Assembly: GCA_021791535.1 (NCBI GenBank)
Contig: JAJYWI010000010.1
Span: 1 to 41,506 of the forward strand
Direction: 5' to 3'
DNA length: 41,506 bases
Origin: Microcaldota archaeon
Lineage (GTDB): Archaea > Micrarchaeota > Micrarchaeia > Micrarchaeales > Micrarchaeaceae
This document shows, in pieces, positions 22,330 through 29,979 of this stretch (position 1 is its first letter; each line of letters starts with the position of its first letter). The notes beneath the pieces are model-generated. The model was not told the origin of the DNA, ran no database searches, and saw nothing but the letters and a program-made list of their open reading frames with translations. A program made the position numbers and the translations under genes.

Positions 22330-24285
22330 TTATTTCAACCTTATCGTATCAAGGTTCATCGGCGCCCTCGCATCGACGTGCATCAGCCTTCCCAAGGTCC
22401 TAGCAAGGTCCTCGCACTTCTGTTCCTCTCCGTGCATCGTGAAAATCGTCTTTGGCTTCGGCCTCAGGTTCTCTGCGAACCCTACCAGCTGGCGCCTGTC
22501 GCTGTGGCCGGAGAAGCCCTCAACGGTTACTACGTTCATATTCACCTTTAGCGGCGTGAGCTTTCCGTCCTGGTCAGGCAGGACAACTTCCCTTAGGCCG
22601 TTCTGCAGCCTCCTTCCCAGTGAGTTGGCGCTATTGAACCCTACGAATATTAGCGTGTTCTTCGGGTCCTCGGCCAGCATGCGGAAGTATTCTACGCTGG
22701 CGCCGCCATTCATCATGCCCCCGCTCGCCACAACTATCGAGGGTCCCTTCTCCATGAGCTCCGACCTCTCGCCCTTAGCTATCTCGAATATCTCGCTCTC
22801 GAACGGGCTCCTGTTGTTCAGTATCCTGTTCCTTAGGCTCTCCTTCAGGTATTCCGGATATGCGGTGTGTATGGCGCTAGCCTCTAGTATCATGCCGTCG
22901 AGGTACACAGGAACGTCCATCTTGTACGGGCCCTCATTGGCGAGGTAGCTCTCAAGCACCAGCTGTATCTCCTGCGCCCTCCCAACCGCGAAGACAGGTA
23001 TCAGCACCTTGCCACCGCCCTGCAAAGTCCTCTTTATAGTCTCCATGAGCATTCGCTCCTGCTCGTGCCTGTTAGGCGTTATGTCGTTCTGGCCTCCATA
23101 AGTGCTCTCCATGAACAGAGAGTCAACTCTAGGGTACCTGATGTTGGCCGAGTCGAACAGCCTGGTGAATCCGTATTTCATGTCCCCCGTGTGCACTATG
23201 TTGTGCATCCCCTCGCCTACGTGCAGGTGCACTGTCCCGCTGCCAAGTATGTGGCCAGCATTGTGGTACGTGAGCTTCATCTCGTCGGTTATGTTCGTAA
23301 CCTCGTTGTACTCCCTGGTTATCGTGTGGAGCAGCATCTTCCTGACATCCTTCTCATCGTATAGCGGCGTGCCTCCGGACCTCTGCACAAGCTTCGTGTA
23401 GTCCTTCAGGAGCAGCGCAAAGAGGTCCCTTGTCGGCGGCGTGCAGTAGACCGGCCCATCATACCCGTACTTGAACAGGTACGGGATGAACCCCATATGG
23501 TCCATGTGGGAGTGCGTTATGACCACTGCGTTAAGATCGTTTATCGAAAGGTTAGCGCTGTCAAGGTAGGGGAACGCCCTGCTCGCCTCTGCGTCGCTCC
23601 CTCTGGCAGACGGCTCTGGGCTGATCCCGCAGTCAATGAGTATCTTGGAGTTCGGGGTCTCGAGGAGCAGGCTGCTCCTCCCGACCTCCCTGTAGCCCCC
23701 AAGCGCCGTCGCCTTCAGCCAGTCGCTCTTGGCTATCACCCTGTTTATGTCCCTGCCTACGTTCGCCAGGAACTTCTTCCTGAAATCCTCCTCGTTGAAC
23801 ATCAGCTGCCTTACCCCCGATATGGTCTCGCTGCTCATCGTCGGGGTGCGCAGCACCTTCGGGCACCATCCTGTCTGCACCGATATCGACTTCAATGTGG
23901 ATCCGCCCTTGCCTATGACTAGGCCAGGCTTCATCGCCTCTATGTAAACCTCAGAGAATTTAGGCATGAACCTTATGCTCGCTATCACCGCCTCCTTCGG
24001 GACGATCGCAGATATAGCTTCCTTGGCCTTCTCCGGCTCCATAAGGTGCGCCTCGTCGCTCCTGATTATGAGCTTCTTCTTCACAGCCGAGGCTATGCTC
24101 CTCACTATCATGTCGTCCTGGTAGACCGCCTTCGCGTTCTTCAGGTATATCACTATGTCGGGGCCCTCGAACTCCGCCTTGATGAACTCTGCTTCGCTCG
24201 GCATCATCGACTTGATCTTGTCGAAAAGCTGGCCCATCTGCTCCTTGGTCTTTTCTTTCGATTCTTTCTCGTCCAAAATTATCAC
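22330..24285 (-). CDS. aCPSF1/FttA-type KH-metallo-beta-lactamase-beta-CASP ribonuclease
   Basis: 651-aa RNA endonuclease of the archaeal CPSF1 family, which in other archaea cuts nascent RNA downstream of U-rich signals and drives transcription termination. The N-terminal region carries KH modules, with GKGG at 125-128. The metallo-beta-lactamase motif THSHMDHMG is near residue 260, followed by HTGDMKYG, FMESTYGGQND, the beta-CASP domain (VLIPVFAVGRAQE), SGGMMNGG and the C-terminal GHSDRRQL. All metal ligands look present. The start is GTG 24285. Confidence 0.95.
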   Translation of the reverse strand: MIILDEKESKEKTKEQMGQLFDKIKSMMPSEAEFIKAEFEGPDIVIYLKNAKAVYQDDMIVRSIASAVKKKLIIRSDEAHLMEPEKAKEAISAIVPKEAVIASIRFMPKFSEVYIEAMKPGLVIGKGGSTLKSISVQTGWCPKVLRTPTMSSETISGVRQLMFNEEDFRKKFLANVGRDINRVIAKSDWLKATALGGYREVGRSSLLLETPNSKILIDCGISPEPSARGSDAEASRAFPYLDSANLSINDLNAVVITHSHMDHMGFIPYLFKYGYDGPVYCTPPTRDLFALLLKDYTKLVQRSGGTPLYDEKDVRKMLLHTITREYNEVTNITDEMKLTYHNAGHILGSGTVHLHVGEGMHNIVHTGDMKYGFTRLFDSANIRYPRVDSLFMESTYGGQNDITPNRHEQERMLMETIKRTLQGGGKVLIPVFAVGRAQEIQLVLESYLANEGPYKMDVPVYLDGMILEASAIHTAYPEYLKESLRNRILNNRSPFESEIFEIAKGERSELMEKGPSIVVASGGMMNGGASVEYFRMLAEDPKNTLIFVGFNSANSLGRRLQNGLREVVLPDQDGKLTPLKVNMNVVTVEGFSGHSDRRQLVGFAENLRPKPKTIFTMHGEEQKCEDLARTLGRLMHVDARAPMNLDTIRLK

Positions 24286-24338
24286 TGGTAGGACTTAGCG
24301 TATTTGCGATCGCTTCCTGTACTGCGGCAAGCTGGTTC

Positions 24339-24974
24339 TTACTTCGCCGCCACGACCTTCTCGACGTCCTTTCCGCTATATTCGGTATAGCCGGACTTTG
24401 TTATCGCTGCAACTATCATGCCGTCTCCTGTCGCCGAGTCGCGCCTCATCGCTATGCTTAGCGCCTTGGCCACCACCTTCACTGCATCCTTGGTGGTCAT
24501 TCCTTTCTTGTAAGCATCCTCTATGTAGCCTAACGCTGTCTCAGAGCCGCTGCCGACAGACGCGAACTTTGACTCCTCTGTGACGCCGCCGAACGGGTCG
24601 ATTGAGTAGAGCTGCGAATCGTCGCCGTCTAGCCCTGCTACCAGGTTCGCCACCATATACGGCATCATCTTGTTCTGCTGGAATATTATCGAAAGCAGCG
24701 ATATAGCAGATTTAGGGGAGAGCGGCCTGCCCTCGTTCATCTTGTATATCTCGTTCTGCGCTTTGAGTATCCTTATTATCTCCTGGGCGTCACCAACGGC
24801 CCCTGCTATAGTTATGCCTAGGTTGTTGTCTATCTTGAATACCTTCCTGGACTCAGAGTTCGCTATTATGTTGCCCATCGTGGCCCTTGTATCGCCGCCT
24901 ATCACGACGCCGTCGCTGCAGACCACACCGATGGTGGTTGTGCCTTTTAGATATTTCACATAGTCAGACTTCAT
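24339..24974 (-). CDS. psmB: Proteasome beta subunit
   Basis: 20S proteasome catalytic subunit. A short propeptide (MKSDYVKYLKG) precedes the processing site, exposing Thr12 of GTTTIG as nucleophile. Asp of GGDTRATMG and the lysine of ESRKVFKI are present. It also has the ASVGSGSETALGYIE segment and the terminal GDGMIVAAIT strand. 211 aa, family size. The frame extends to 25010, but ATG 24974 gives the normal propeptide. It lies just upstream of aCPSF1 on the same strand; no alpha subunit is in the window. Confidence 0.95.
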   Translation of the reverse strand: MKSDYVKYLKGTTTIGVVCSDGVVIGGDTRATMGNIIANSESRKVFKIDNNLGITIAGAVGDAQEIIRILKAQNEIYKMNEGRPLSPKSAISLLSIIFQQNKMMPYMVANLVAGLDGDDSQLYSIDPFGGVTEESKFASVGSGSETALGYIEDAYKKGMTTKDAVKVVAKALSIAMRRDSATGDGMIVAAITKSGYTEYSGKDVEKVVAAK

Positions 24975-25089
24975 CGAAACGACCGGTAAGAATGAAATAA
25001 AACAATGCACTCAAGCATGGAATTTGATGCTTAAGTTCACGCCCAATAAGGTTAACACCATTAAGTATATAAGGCTATCTGATTCAGCT

Positions 25090-25332
25090 TCAGAATTCAA
25101 GCTGGCTTCCGTTGCCTATTATCTCACGCATGCCGCCGTTGAGCTCTGCATAAGCGAAGGTCCTGTGCACCTTTGTCACCTTGACCTTGTAGTTGTTTCC
25201 TATCCTTGTCTTCGCGTTGTTTACAAAGACAACCAGGCTCCCTATGCGGCCGATGCCCTCGCCGCGCGCGCCCTTCGCATTCACGCGCAGGTCATATATT
25301 CCCCCCTCTTCTACGAATTCCTTCTCGTCCAT
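25090..25332 (-). CDS. TRAM-domain RNA-binding protein
   Basis: 80-aa single TRAM domain, a small OB-like beta barrel: GGIYDLRVNAKGARGEGIGRI, then GSLVVFVNNAKTRIGNNYKV, then VTKVHRTFAYAEL. Free-standing TRAM proteins in archaea bind RNA and act like cold-shock proteins. The ATG at 25332 opens a few residues before the domain, and a short C-terminal tail follows. It is a single gene between psmB and TFB on the same strand, with over 200 bases before TFB. Confidence 0.9.
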   Translation of the reverse strand: MDEKEFVEEGGIYDLRVNAKGARGEGIGRIGSLVVFVNNAKTRIGNNYKVKVTKVHRTFAYAELNGGMREIIGNGSQLEF

Positions 25333-25556
25333 TCTCTACACCCTTTAAGTGATCCATCCGTGGTTGTAGTCTCGCCAGAGTGAACTACCCTCCACCTAAC
25401 CCTTGAATGGTTTTCTACAGCAGATTATTTAAAGCTGCTCTACAAACTCAGGAAAATTCGCCATCTGTCTAACATAACCGGAAGGGTTTGCGCTGCATGC
25501 CAGGCGCAAGGCGCAGCTGCAGCGAAAAGTGGGAAGATACCGACGAAAAACTCCGC

Positions 25557-26675
25557 TCAGAGGTTCACATCGATGTTGAGCTGGTCCTTCAGCTCCCTGT
25601 ACCTGTTCCTTATCGTCACTTCAGTCACGCCTGCAACATCCGCGACCTCCTTCTGCGTGCGCCTCTCCCCGCAAAGCGCACCGGCTATGTATACTGCGGC
25701 TGCGCTCACGCCGGTCGGGCTCCTCCCGGATACAAGGCCTTTCCTCATCGCCTGCCTGAGCAGCTCGACAGACTTCTCCTGCGCCTCACCGCTCAGTTTG
25801 AGCGAGTTCACGTATCTCGGTACATAGCTTATCGGATCAGTAAGCGGTATCTTGAGGCCGAGCTCGTGGGATATTACCCTGTAGGCGCGGCCGATCTCCT
25901 TCTTCGGTAGCCCGGATATGCTTGATATCTCATCAAGAGTCCTCGGCATGCCGGCGCTCCTGCACGCTGCGTATATGACTGCCTGCACCACAGTCTCTAT
26001 AGGCCTTCCGCGTATCATGTTGCTCTGCACGCACTTCCTGTAGAGAAGCGCAGCGTTCTCGCGTATGTTCTCCGGCAGCCCAAGATAGCTCGAGACCCTG
26101 TTGAGCTCAGGCAGCGCTATCAGGTAATTCCTCTCGCTTGAGCTGGATATGCTGGCCCTCTTGTGCCATTTCCTCATGCGGTATAGCTGCGCCTGCCTCT
26201 TTGATGGGATCCTGACACCACGTATGTCCTTGTTGTAGAGGTCTATCTCGGTAACTAGGCCTCTATTCGGCTTGGTGTACTTTATTGGCGCTCCGGTCCT
26301 GGCGCGCGCGTTCCTCTGGTCCGCGTCAAAAGCCCTCCATTCCGGGCCAGCATCAGTTGCGTTCTCCTCTATTACAAGGCCGCAGTTGTTGCAGACGCGC
26401 TCTCCCCTTTCGCTATCGAATATTATGTCTACCGAGCCGCAGCTCGGGCACTTCCTCTGCACCTCCTGGGATTCTGGCTCTCCGCCAGGCATGCCTGGCA
26501 GCTGAAGCCCGGGCAGGTACGCGCTCTCGCCGAAATTGCTCTTCGGCCTGCCGCGCGGCCTCCTAGCGGAGCTGTCCTCTATGCTAAGTTTGTTGTCACT
26601 CAAGACTATCCTTCTTGTGGCTGTTTGATGAACCCCCTTGGATGATTTGCTCTTGGTATGCCTTTTCGCTGCCAT
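25557..26675 (-). CDS. tfb: Transcription initiation factor B (TFB)
   Basis: About 372-aa archaeal TFIIB homologue that recruits RNA polymerase to TBP-DNA. It has a zinc ribbon (CPSCGS...CNNCG), a B-reader region (DAGPEWRAFD) and two cyclin folds with ESxxAGLxx-type helices, ending in the helix-turn-helix EVADVAGVTEVTIRNRYREL. An unusual N-terminal extension of about 75 mostly basic residues (KRHTKSKSSKG...ARRPRGRPKS), including an AT-hook-like PRGRP, precedes the ribbon. ATG 26675 follows GGTGA with a five-base spacer; a GTG at 26684 is the alternative. Confidence 0.96.
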   Translation of the reverse strand: MAAKRHTKSKSSKGVHQTATRRIVLSDNKLSIEDSSARRPRGRPKSNFGESAYLPGLQLPGMPGGEPESQEVQRKCPSCGSVDIIFDSERGERVCNNCGLVIEENATDAGPEWRAFDADQRNARARTGAPIKYTKPNRGLVTEIDLYNKDIRGVRIPSKRQAQLYRMRKWHKRASISSSSERNYLIALPELNRVSSYLGLPENIRENAALLYRKCVQSNMIRGRPIETVVQAVIYAACRSAGMPRTLDEISSISGLPKKEIGRAYRVISHELGLKIPLTDPISYVPRYVNSLKLSGEAQEKSVELLRQAMRKGLVSGRSPTGVSAAAVYIAGALCGERRTQKEVADVAGVTEVTIRNRYRELKDQLNIDVNL

Positions 26676-26911
26676 CGTTTTCACCGTCTACTTGTTCTGG
26701 TTTCGTTTTGAGGAAACGGGAACTTTTTTAAATTTTACTAAAAATAGCCACTAATATACTGAACAAATAGATATTTAAATCTTTCGGTGGGCTGCTCTCG
26801 GTAAAAACTGTGCGCTGGTTGCTTGGGCGGCTGGCCAGGCCTGCACTTCCAGTCAATAGCCGCATGCATAAGATATTTAAGCATGCCATACGAGGGAATG
26901 CCGGCGATTAG

Positions 26912-27199
26912 ATGAAGATCAGCGAGATATACAGCATGGACATATACGGCGACAATGGGCAGTACCTCGGCGAGGTTAGGGATGCTATAGTCGACCTTGA
27001 GAGGGGAGAGGTGAGCAGGCTGCTGATGCAGGAATGGAGGAGCTCGGACAAGGCAGAGGTAAGGAAGATACTGCAGCAGAAGAGCGTGCTGTTCAAGAAC
27101 GTCAAGAACATAGGCGATGTAGTCCTGGTATCCGGCTCTGGGCAGTCCAACAGGCAGGAGAGCGCAGCTAGCCCTGAAGTGACTGACCTCTCGAAATAG
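26912..27199 (+). CDS. PRC-barrel domain protein
   Basis: 95-aa small protein with a PRC-barrel: EIYSMDIYGDNGQYLGEVRD then IVDLERGEVSRLLM, and a KSVLFKNVKNIGDVVLVSG strand pair. PRC-barrel proteins are abundant in archaea, and some act in RNA processing or cell division; the precise role here is unknown. ATG 26912 follows TATA-like AGATATTTAAG (about 26871-26881). The C-terminal 15 residues are low-complexity. Divergent from tfb. Confidence 0.85.
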   Translation: MKISEIYSMDIYGDNGQYLGEVRDAIVDLERGEVSRLLMQEWRSSDKAEVRKILQQKSVLFKNVKNIGDVVLVSGSGQSNRQESAASPEVTDLSK

Positions 27200-27282
27200 C
27201 GAACGCCTTACATGCCATGCATGGATATTAAATAGTCGCACCTCCCTATTGTGGTTCAAGCCGGCCAATCGGAGGTGAGTAG

Positions 27283-27903
27283 ATGGCAAGGGGGAAGCTG
27301 ATAGTCATAGAGGGCATAGACGGCTCAGGGAAGAGCACTCAGGCGAAGATTCTCTTCGACGAACTTCTTAGGAAAGGCCATAATAACGTTATGCTGACCG
27401 CGGAGCCCACAAATAACGGCATCGGCGCTATAATAAGAAATGACCTAAAAGCGACCGGAGGTAATCTGGATCCGCGCACAATGCAGCTTGTTTTCACTGC
27501 AGATCGATCGCAGCATGTATTGCAGATAATAGAGCCGCGGCTTGCAAACGGAAGCACCGTCATATGCGACAGGTATTATTATTCGACTGCGGCATATGCG
27601 TACGCATTCGGCCTAAACATGGAGGAGTTCCTGCATGTGAACGAGGTGCTATTCCCCAAGCCTTCTGTAGTCCTCATATTCGATCTTCCTGCTGAGGTTG
27701 CAGCCGGGAGGATTGAGGTCAGGAACAAGAAGCCAGAGAGGTTTGAGAACACAGAACTCCAGAAAAGGGTCAGGGAAGGATATATGAAGCTGGCCAGGCT
27801 GCCTAGGCCGCAGAGGGGAGCAGTCAGGGTTATAGATGCAACTGCCAGCGCAGATGAAGTGCACAGCAGGGTAATGGAGGAGGTATCAAGGCACATATCT
27901 TAA
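27283..27903 (+). CDS. tmk: Thymidylate kinase
   Basis: dTMP kinase of 206 aa, making dTDP for DNA synthesis. The P-loop is GIDGSGKST near the N-terminus. The DR(Y/H) motif is DRYYYSTAAY near residue 97. AEPTNNGIG and FDLPAEVAAGRI are conserved, and the lid region has RFENTELQKRVREGY. ATG 27283 follows GGAGGTGAG closely. It lies immediately before the tRNA-Glu insertion locus. Together with dCTP deaminase at 29.2 kb it would support dTTP supply. Confidence 0.95.
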   Translation: MARGKLIVIEGIDGSGKSTQAKILFDELLRKGHNNVMLTAEPTNNGIGAIIRNDLKATGGNLDPRTMQLVFTADRSQHVLQIIEPRLANGSTVICDRYYYSTAAYAYAFGLNMEEFLHVNEVLFPKPSVVLIFDLPAEVAAGRIEVRNKKPERFENTELQKRVREGYMKLARLPRPQRGAVRVIDATASADEVHSRVMEEVSRHIS

Positions 27904-27929
27904 TTAACCTGATTTCCTATTTCTAAAAA

Positions 27930-28004
27930 GCTCCCTTCGTCTAGTCCGGCCAAGGACATGGGGCTTTCAACCCCAGAACCCGGGTTCGAATCCCGGGGGG
28001 AGCA
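27930..28004 (+). tRNA. tRNA-Glu (anticodon TTC), intact copy at integration site
   Basis: Acceptor GCTCCCT pairs with GGGGAGC and the discriminator is A. The D stem is GTCT/GGAC. The anticodon stem TGGGG/CCCCA with loop CTTTCAA gives TTC. The T arm is CCGGG-TTCGAAT-CCCGG. The 34 bases from 27961 are repeated exactly at 29161-29194, marking this tRNA as the target of a 1.2-kb insertion. Confidence 0.95.
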
Positions 28005-28014
28005 AGGTAATCTT

Positions 28015-28578
28015 ATGAAGGCAATGATTATACCGGGGAATGGAAATGCGGACATGTCGGAGATATGGTTCCCCTATATAAAGGAAAGGCTCGAGGAGCT
28101 AAATATTCAGGTCATAGCAAAGAATATGCCCGACCCGGAGCTTGCGAGAAAAAGCTACTGGCTTCCATTCATAGAACAGGAAGTAGGCGAAGGGGCGGAC
28201 GTTATCTTAATAGGGCATTCCTCAGGTGCTGTAGCCATAATGCGATATTTAGAGACCCGCAAGATTAAAGGGGCGGTGCTCGTAGGTGCCTGCTATACTA
28301 ACCTCGGCTCAGAAAATGAAAAATTAGCGGGATATTACGACGAGCCATGGAAATGGGACACCATAAGAGGAAACGCCGAATGGATTATACAATTTGGATC
28401 TTTGAACGACCCGTATATACCCATACAGGAAATGCGATTTATACACAGCAAGCTAAACACCGAATACTATGAATACAAAGACCAAGGGCACTTCTCCTCA
28501 GATGTGAACAAGACGGAATTTCCAGAGCTGATAGCCGCGTTGAAGAAACACTTGTTAAGCGGCACAACAAACCCCTAG
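28015..28578 (+). CDS. Serine hydrolase, RBBP9/YdeN-like alpha/beta fold
   Basis: 187-aa alpha/beta hydrolase. The N-terminal MKAMIIPGNG matches RBBP9/YdeN proteins. The nucleophile elbow is GHSSGA. Later come an Asp in LNDPYIP and a His in DQGHFS, completing the catalytic triad. Substrate unknown. The frame extends back into the tRNA, but ATG 28015, just after tRNA-Glu, opens on the conserved strand. First of two genes between the tRNA-Glu and its duplicated 3' half. Confidence 0.9.
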   Translation: MKAMIIPGNGNADMSEIWFPYIKERLEELNIQVIAKNMPDPELARKSYWLPFIEQEVGEGADVILIGHSSGAVAIMRYLETRKIKGAVLVGACYTNLGSENEKLAGYYDEPWKWDTIRGNAEWIIQFGSLNDPYIPIQEMRFIHSKLNTEYYEYKDQGHFSSDVNKTEFPELIAALKKHLLSGTTNP

Positions 28579-28618
28579 CAATATAAAGATCTACTGCGAC
28601 CAATACGCAGATTGCTTT

Positions 28619-29161
28619 ATGGAGATTACTCCAGGATTCATTAAGTCCCTGCTCAACCCGCTCAGGGAGCGCACCGAGAACCCCGCTGTGCTCATACCGT
28701 CTAACATGATAAGCAACAAGGTGGTCGCCGACCTGGGATGCGGGGCCGGCTACTACAGCAGGTACCTGTCGATGTATGCTGCAAAGCTATACGCGATAGA
28801 CGATAGCGAGGAGATGCTCGCCAAGGCTATCGAGGTTGCTGGCGGCAGCAACGTGGAGTTCATAAAGTCCGACATAGCGAACACGCGCCTGAAGTCAGGG
28901 TCGATAGACGTGGTCCTGCTCGCGAACGTCTTCCACGACGTAAAATCCGCGGATGTAGTTAACGAGATAAGAAGGATACTGAAGGACAGCGGCACCCTGA
29001 TAATAATAGACTGGAAGAAAGAGCAGACGGACATAGGCCCTCCGTACGAGTTGAGGATGGATGCGGATGATTACAAGAGGTACTTCAACGGCTTTTACAC
29101 GGTCAAGGTGACCGAGGCGAGCGAATACCAGTACGAGATACTGATGAAAAAAAGCGCGTAG
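28619..29161 (+). CDS. SAM-dependent methyltransferase (class I)
   Basis: 180-aa class I methyltransferase. Motif I is VADLGCGAGYYS, motif II is LYAIDDSEEML, and the motif IV region is DVVLLANVFHDVK, followed by RILKDSGTLIIIDWKKE. The closest visible type is the UbiE/arsenite methyltransferase-like group, but there is no Cys set for arsenic, so the substrate is open. ATG 28619 lies about 30 bases after TATA-like AATATAAAG, so it is near-leaderless. The stop codon TAG uses the first G of the duplicated tRNA-Glu half, so the gene ends exactly at the junction. Confidence 0.88.
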   Translation: MEITPGFIKSLLNPLRERTENPAVLIPSNMISNKVVADLGCGAGYYSRYLSMYAAKLYAIDDSEEMLAKAIEVAGGSNVEFIKSDIANTRLKSGSIDVVLLANVFHDVKSADVVNEIRRILKDSGTLIIIDWKKEQTDIGPPYELRMDADDYKRYFNGFYTVKVTEASEYQYEILMKKSA

Positions 29162-29203
29162 GGCTTTCAACCCCAGAACCCGGGTTCGAATCCCCAGGGA
29201 GCA
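29161..29203 (+). repeat. Duplicated 3' half of tRNA-Glu (attR-like scar)
   Basis: Bases 29161-29194 are identical to 27961-27994 of tRNA-Glu, spanning the anticodon 3' side, variable loop and T arm. They then continue as CAGGGAGCA, matching the acceptor end with small changes. With no 5' half it cannot be a tRNA. It is the distal boundary of a 1.2-kb insertion. Confidence 0.9.
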
Positions 29204-29221
29204 TTTGAGATTTTGGGTTAG

Positions 29222-29785
29222 CTACCTGTCCTTGCCTGATGCTGATTCCCACTTTATTACCTTCGGTATCCTGATTCCGCGCTGGCCCAGGTACCTGCCG
29301 GAATAGACATTGTCAACCCTGTTGTTTACTTTCTCAAATATGATGTGCGCAAGCCTCTGTTTCGGCCTCAGCGCTATTGCGTACGGCGCGTTGTTTATCA
29401 CCTCGAGGGTTATGTCGCCCTTGAAGCCCGCGTCTATTATGGTCGGAGGCATCGAGAGGCCGTGCCTAGCCCAGGTGCTCCTTATCTCCACGAACCCCAT
29501 CACGTCGTCAGGAAGCTCCACATACTCGTTTGTAGAGAGCAGTACCTGCTCCCTCGAGCCTATCACGATGTTCTTCGCCCTCTTGACGATCCTGTACGAG
29601 CTGCGGACATGCCTGGGGTTTGCCGGGTCAAGGACGAATCCCTTCTTGAACTCGTTGTGGTGGGCGACCTGGTCTGTTATGCGCAGGTCTATGCCATTCT
29701 CGCGCAGCGTCTCTTTGTCGAAAGGCCTTATCACTATGCGCTTGTTCCTTATCGCGTTCATCAGGTCGTAATCCGAAAGTATCAT
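29222..29785 (-). CDS. dcd: dCTP deaminase (Dcd/DUT family)
   Basis: 187-aa trimeric deaminase turning dCTP into dUTP, possibly with dUTPase activity as in the bifunctional archaeal type. MILSDYDLMNAI opens the protein. The central motif GFVEIRSTWARHGL and TIIDAGFKGDITLEVIN hold the catalytic Glu and substrate residues, and the C-terminal YLGQRG loop is present. ATG 29785 opens on the conserved N-terminus and is preferred to TTG 29797. It supports pyrimidine supply together with tmk. Confidence 0.93.
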   Translation of the reverse strand: MILSDYDLMNAIRNKRIVIRPFDKETLRENGIDLRITDQVAHHNEFKKGFVLDPANPRHVRSSYRIVKRAKNIVIGSREQVLLSTNEYVELPDDVMGFVEIRSTWARHGLSMPPTIIDAGFKGDITLEVINNAPYAIALRPKQRLAHIIFEKVNNRVDNVYSGRYLGQRGIRIPKVIKWESASGKDR

Positions 29786-29877
29786 GCTCCCACGCAACGC
29801 ATGCGCGTTAAATCTTTATTAACCTGCCTGAAGCCCACATATCCAAAAGGAAAACGCAACCTCTAAATTACGTATCA

Positions 29878-29979
29878 ATGAAACCTATGCAAGGTGGTTG
29901 AACGGCCGCAGGGCTCGTATCCGGTATCATAATAGGGTTCCTAATAGCTGTTGCGCTCTTCTACCTCTATTACAACGGC
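29878..29979 (+). other. In-frame leader of the CAP-domain gene interrupted by TGA
   Basis: ATG 29878 starts MKPMQGG, then TGA at 29899-29901, then in the same frame TAAGLVSGIIIGFLIAVALF and YLYYNG running straight into ATG 29980. This is a classic signal-anchor leader broken by one stop codon. No usual start lies between the TGA and 29980. Either a nonsense mutation, a sequencing error or recoding. Confidence 0.6.

Noticed and set aside
22330-22332. Special meaning of the zero-base gap between dnaJ and aCPSF1 stops
   Set aside because: Abutting convergent stops also occur at hypothetical/rfcS and trxB/dinB in this window, so it is just compact packing.
29161-29203. Second tRNA-Glu gene
   Set aside because: Only the 3' half is present and it is preceded by the methyltransferase coding sequence; it cannot form a D arm or a full acceptor stem.
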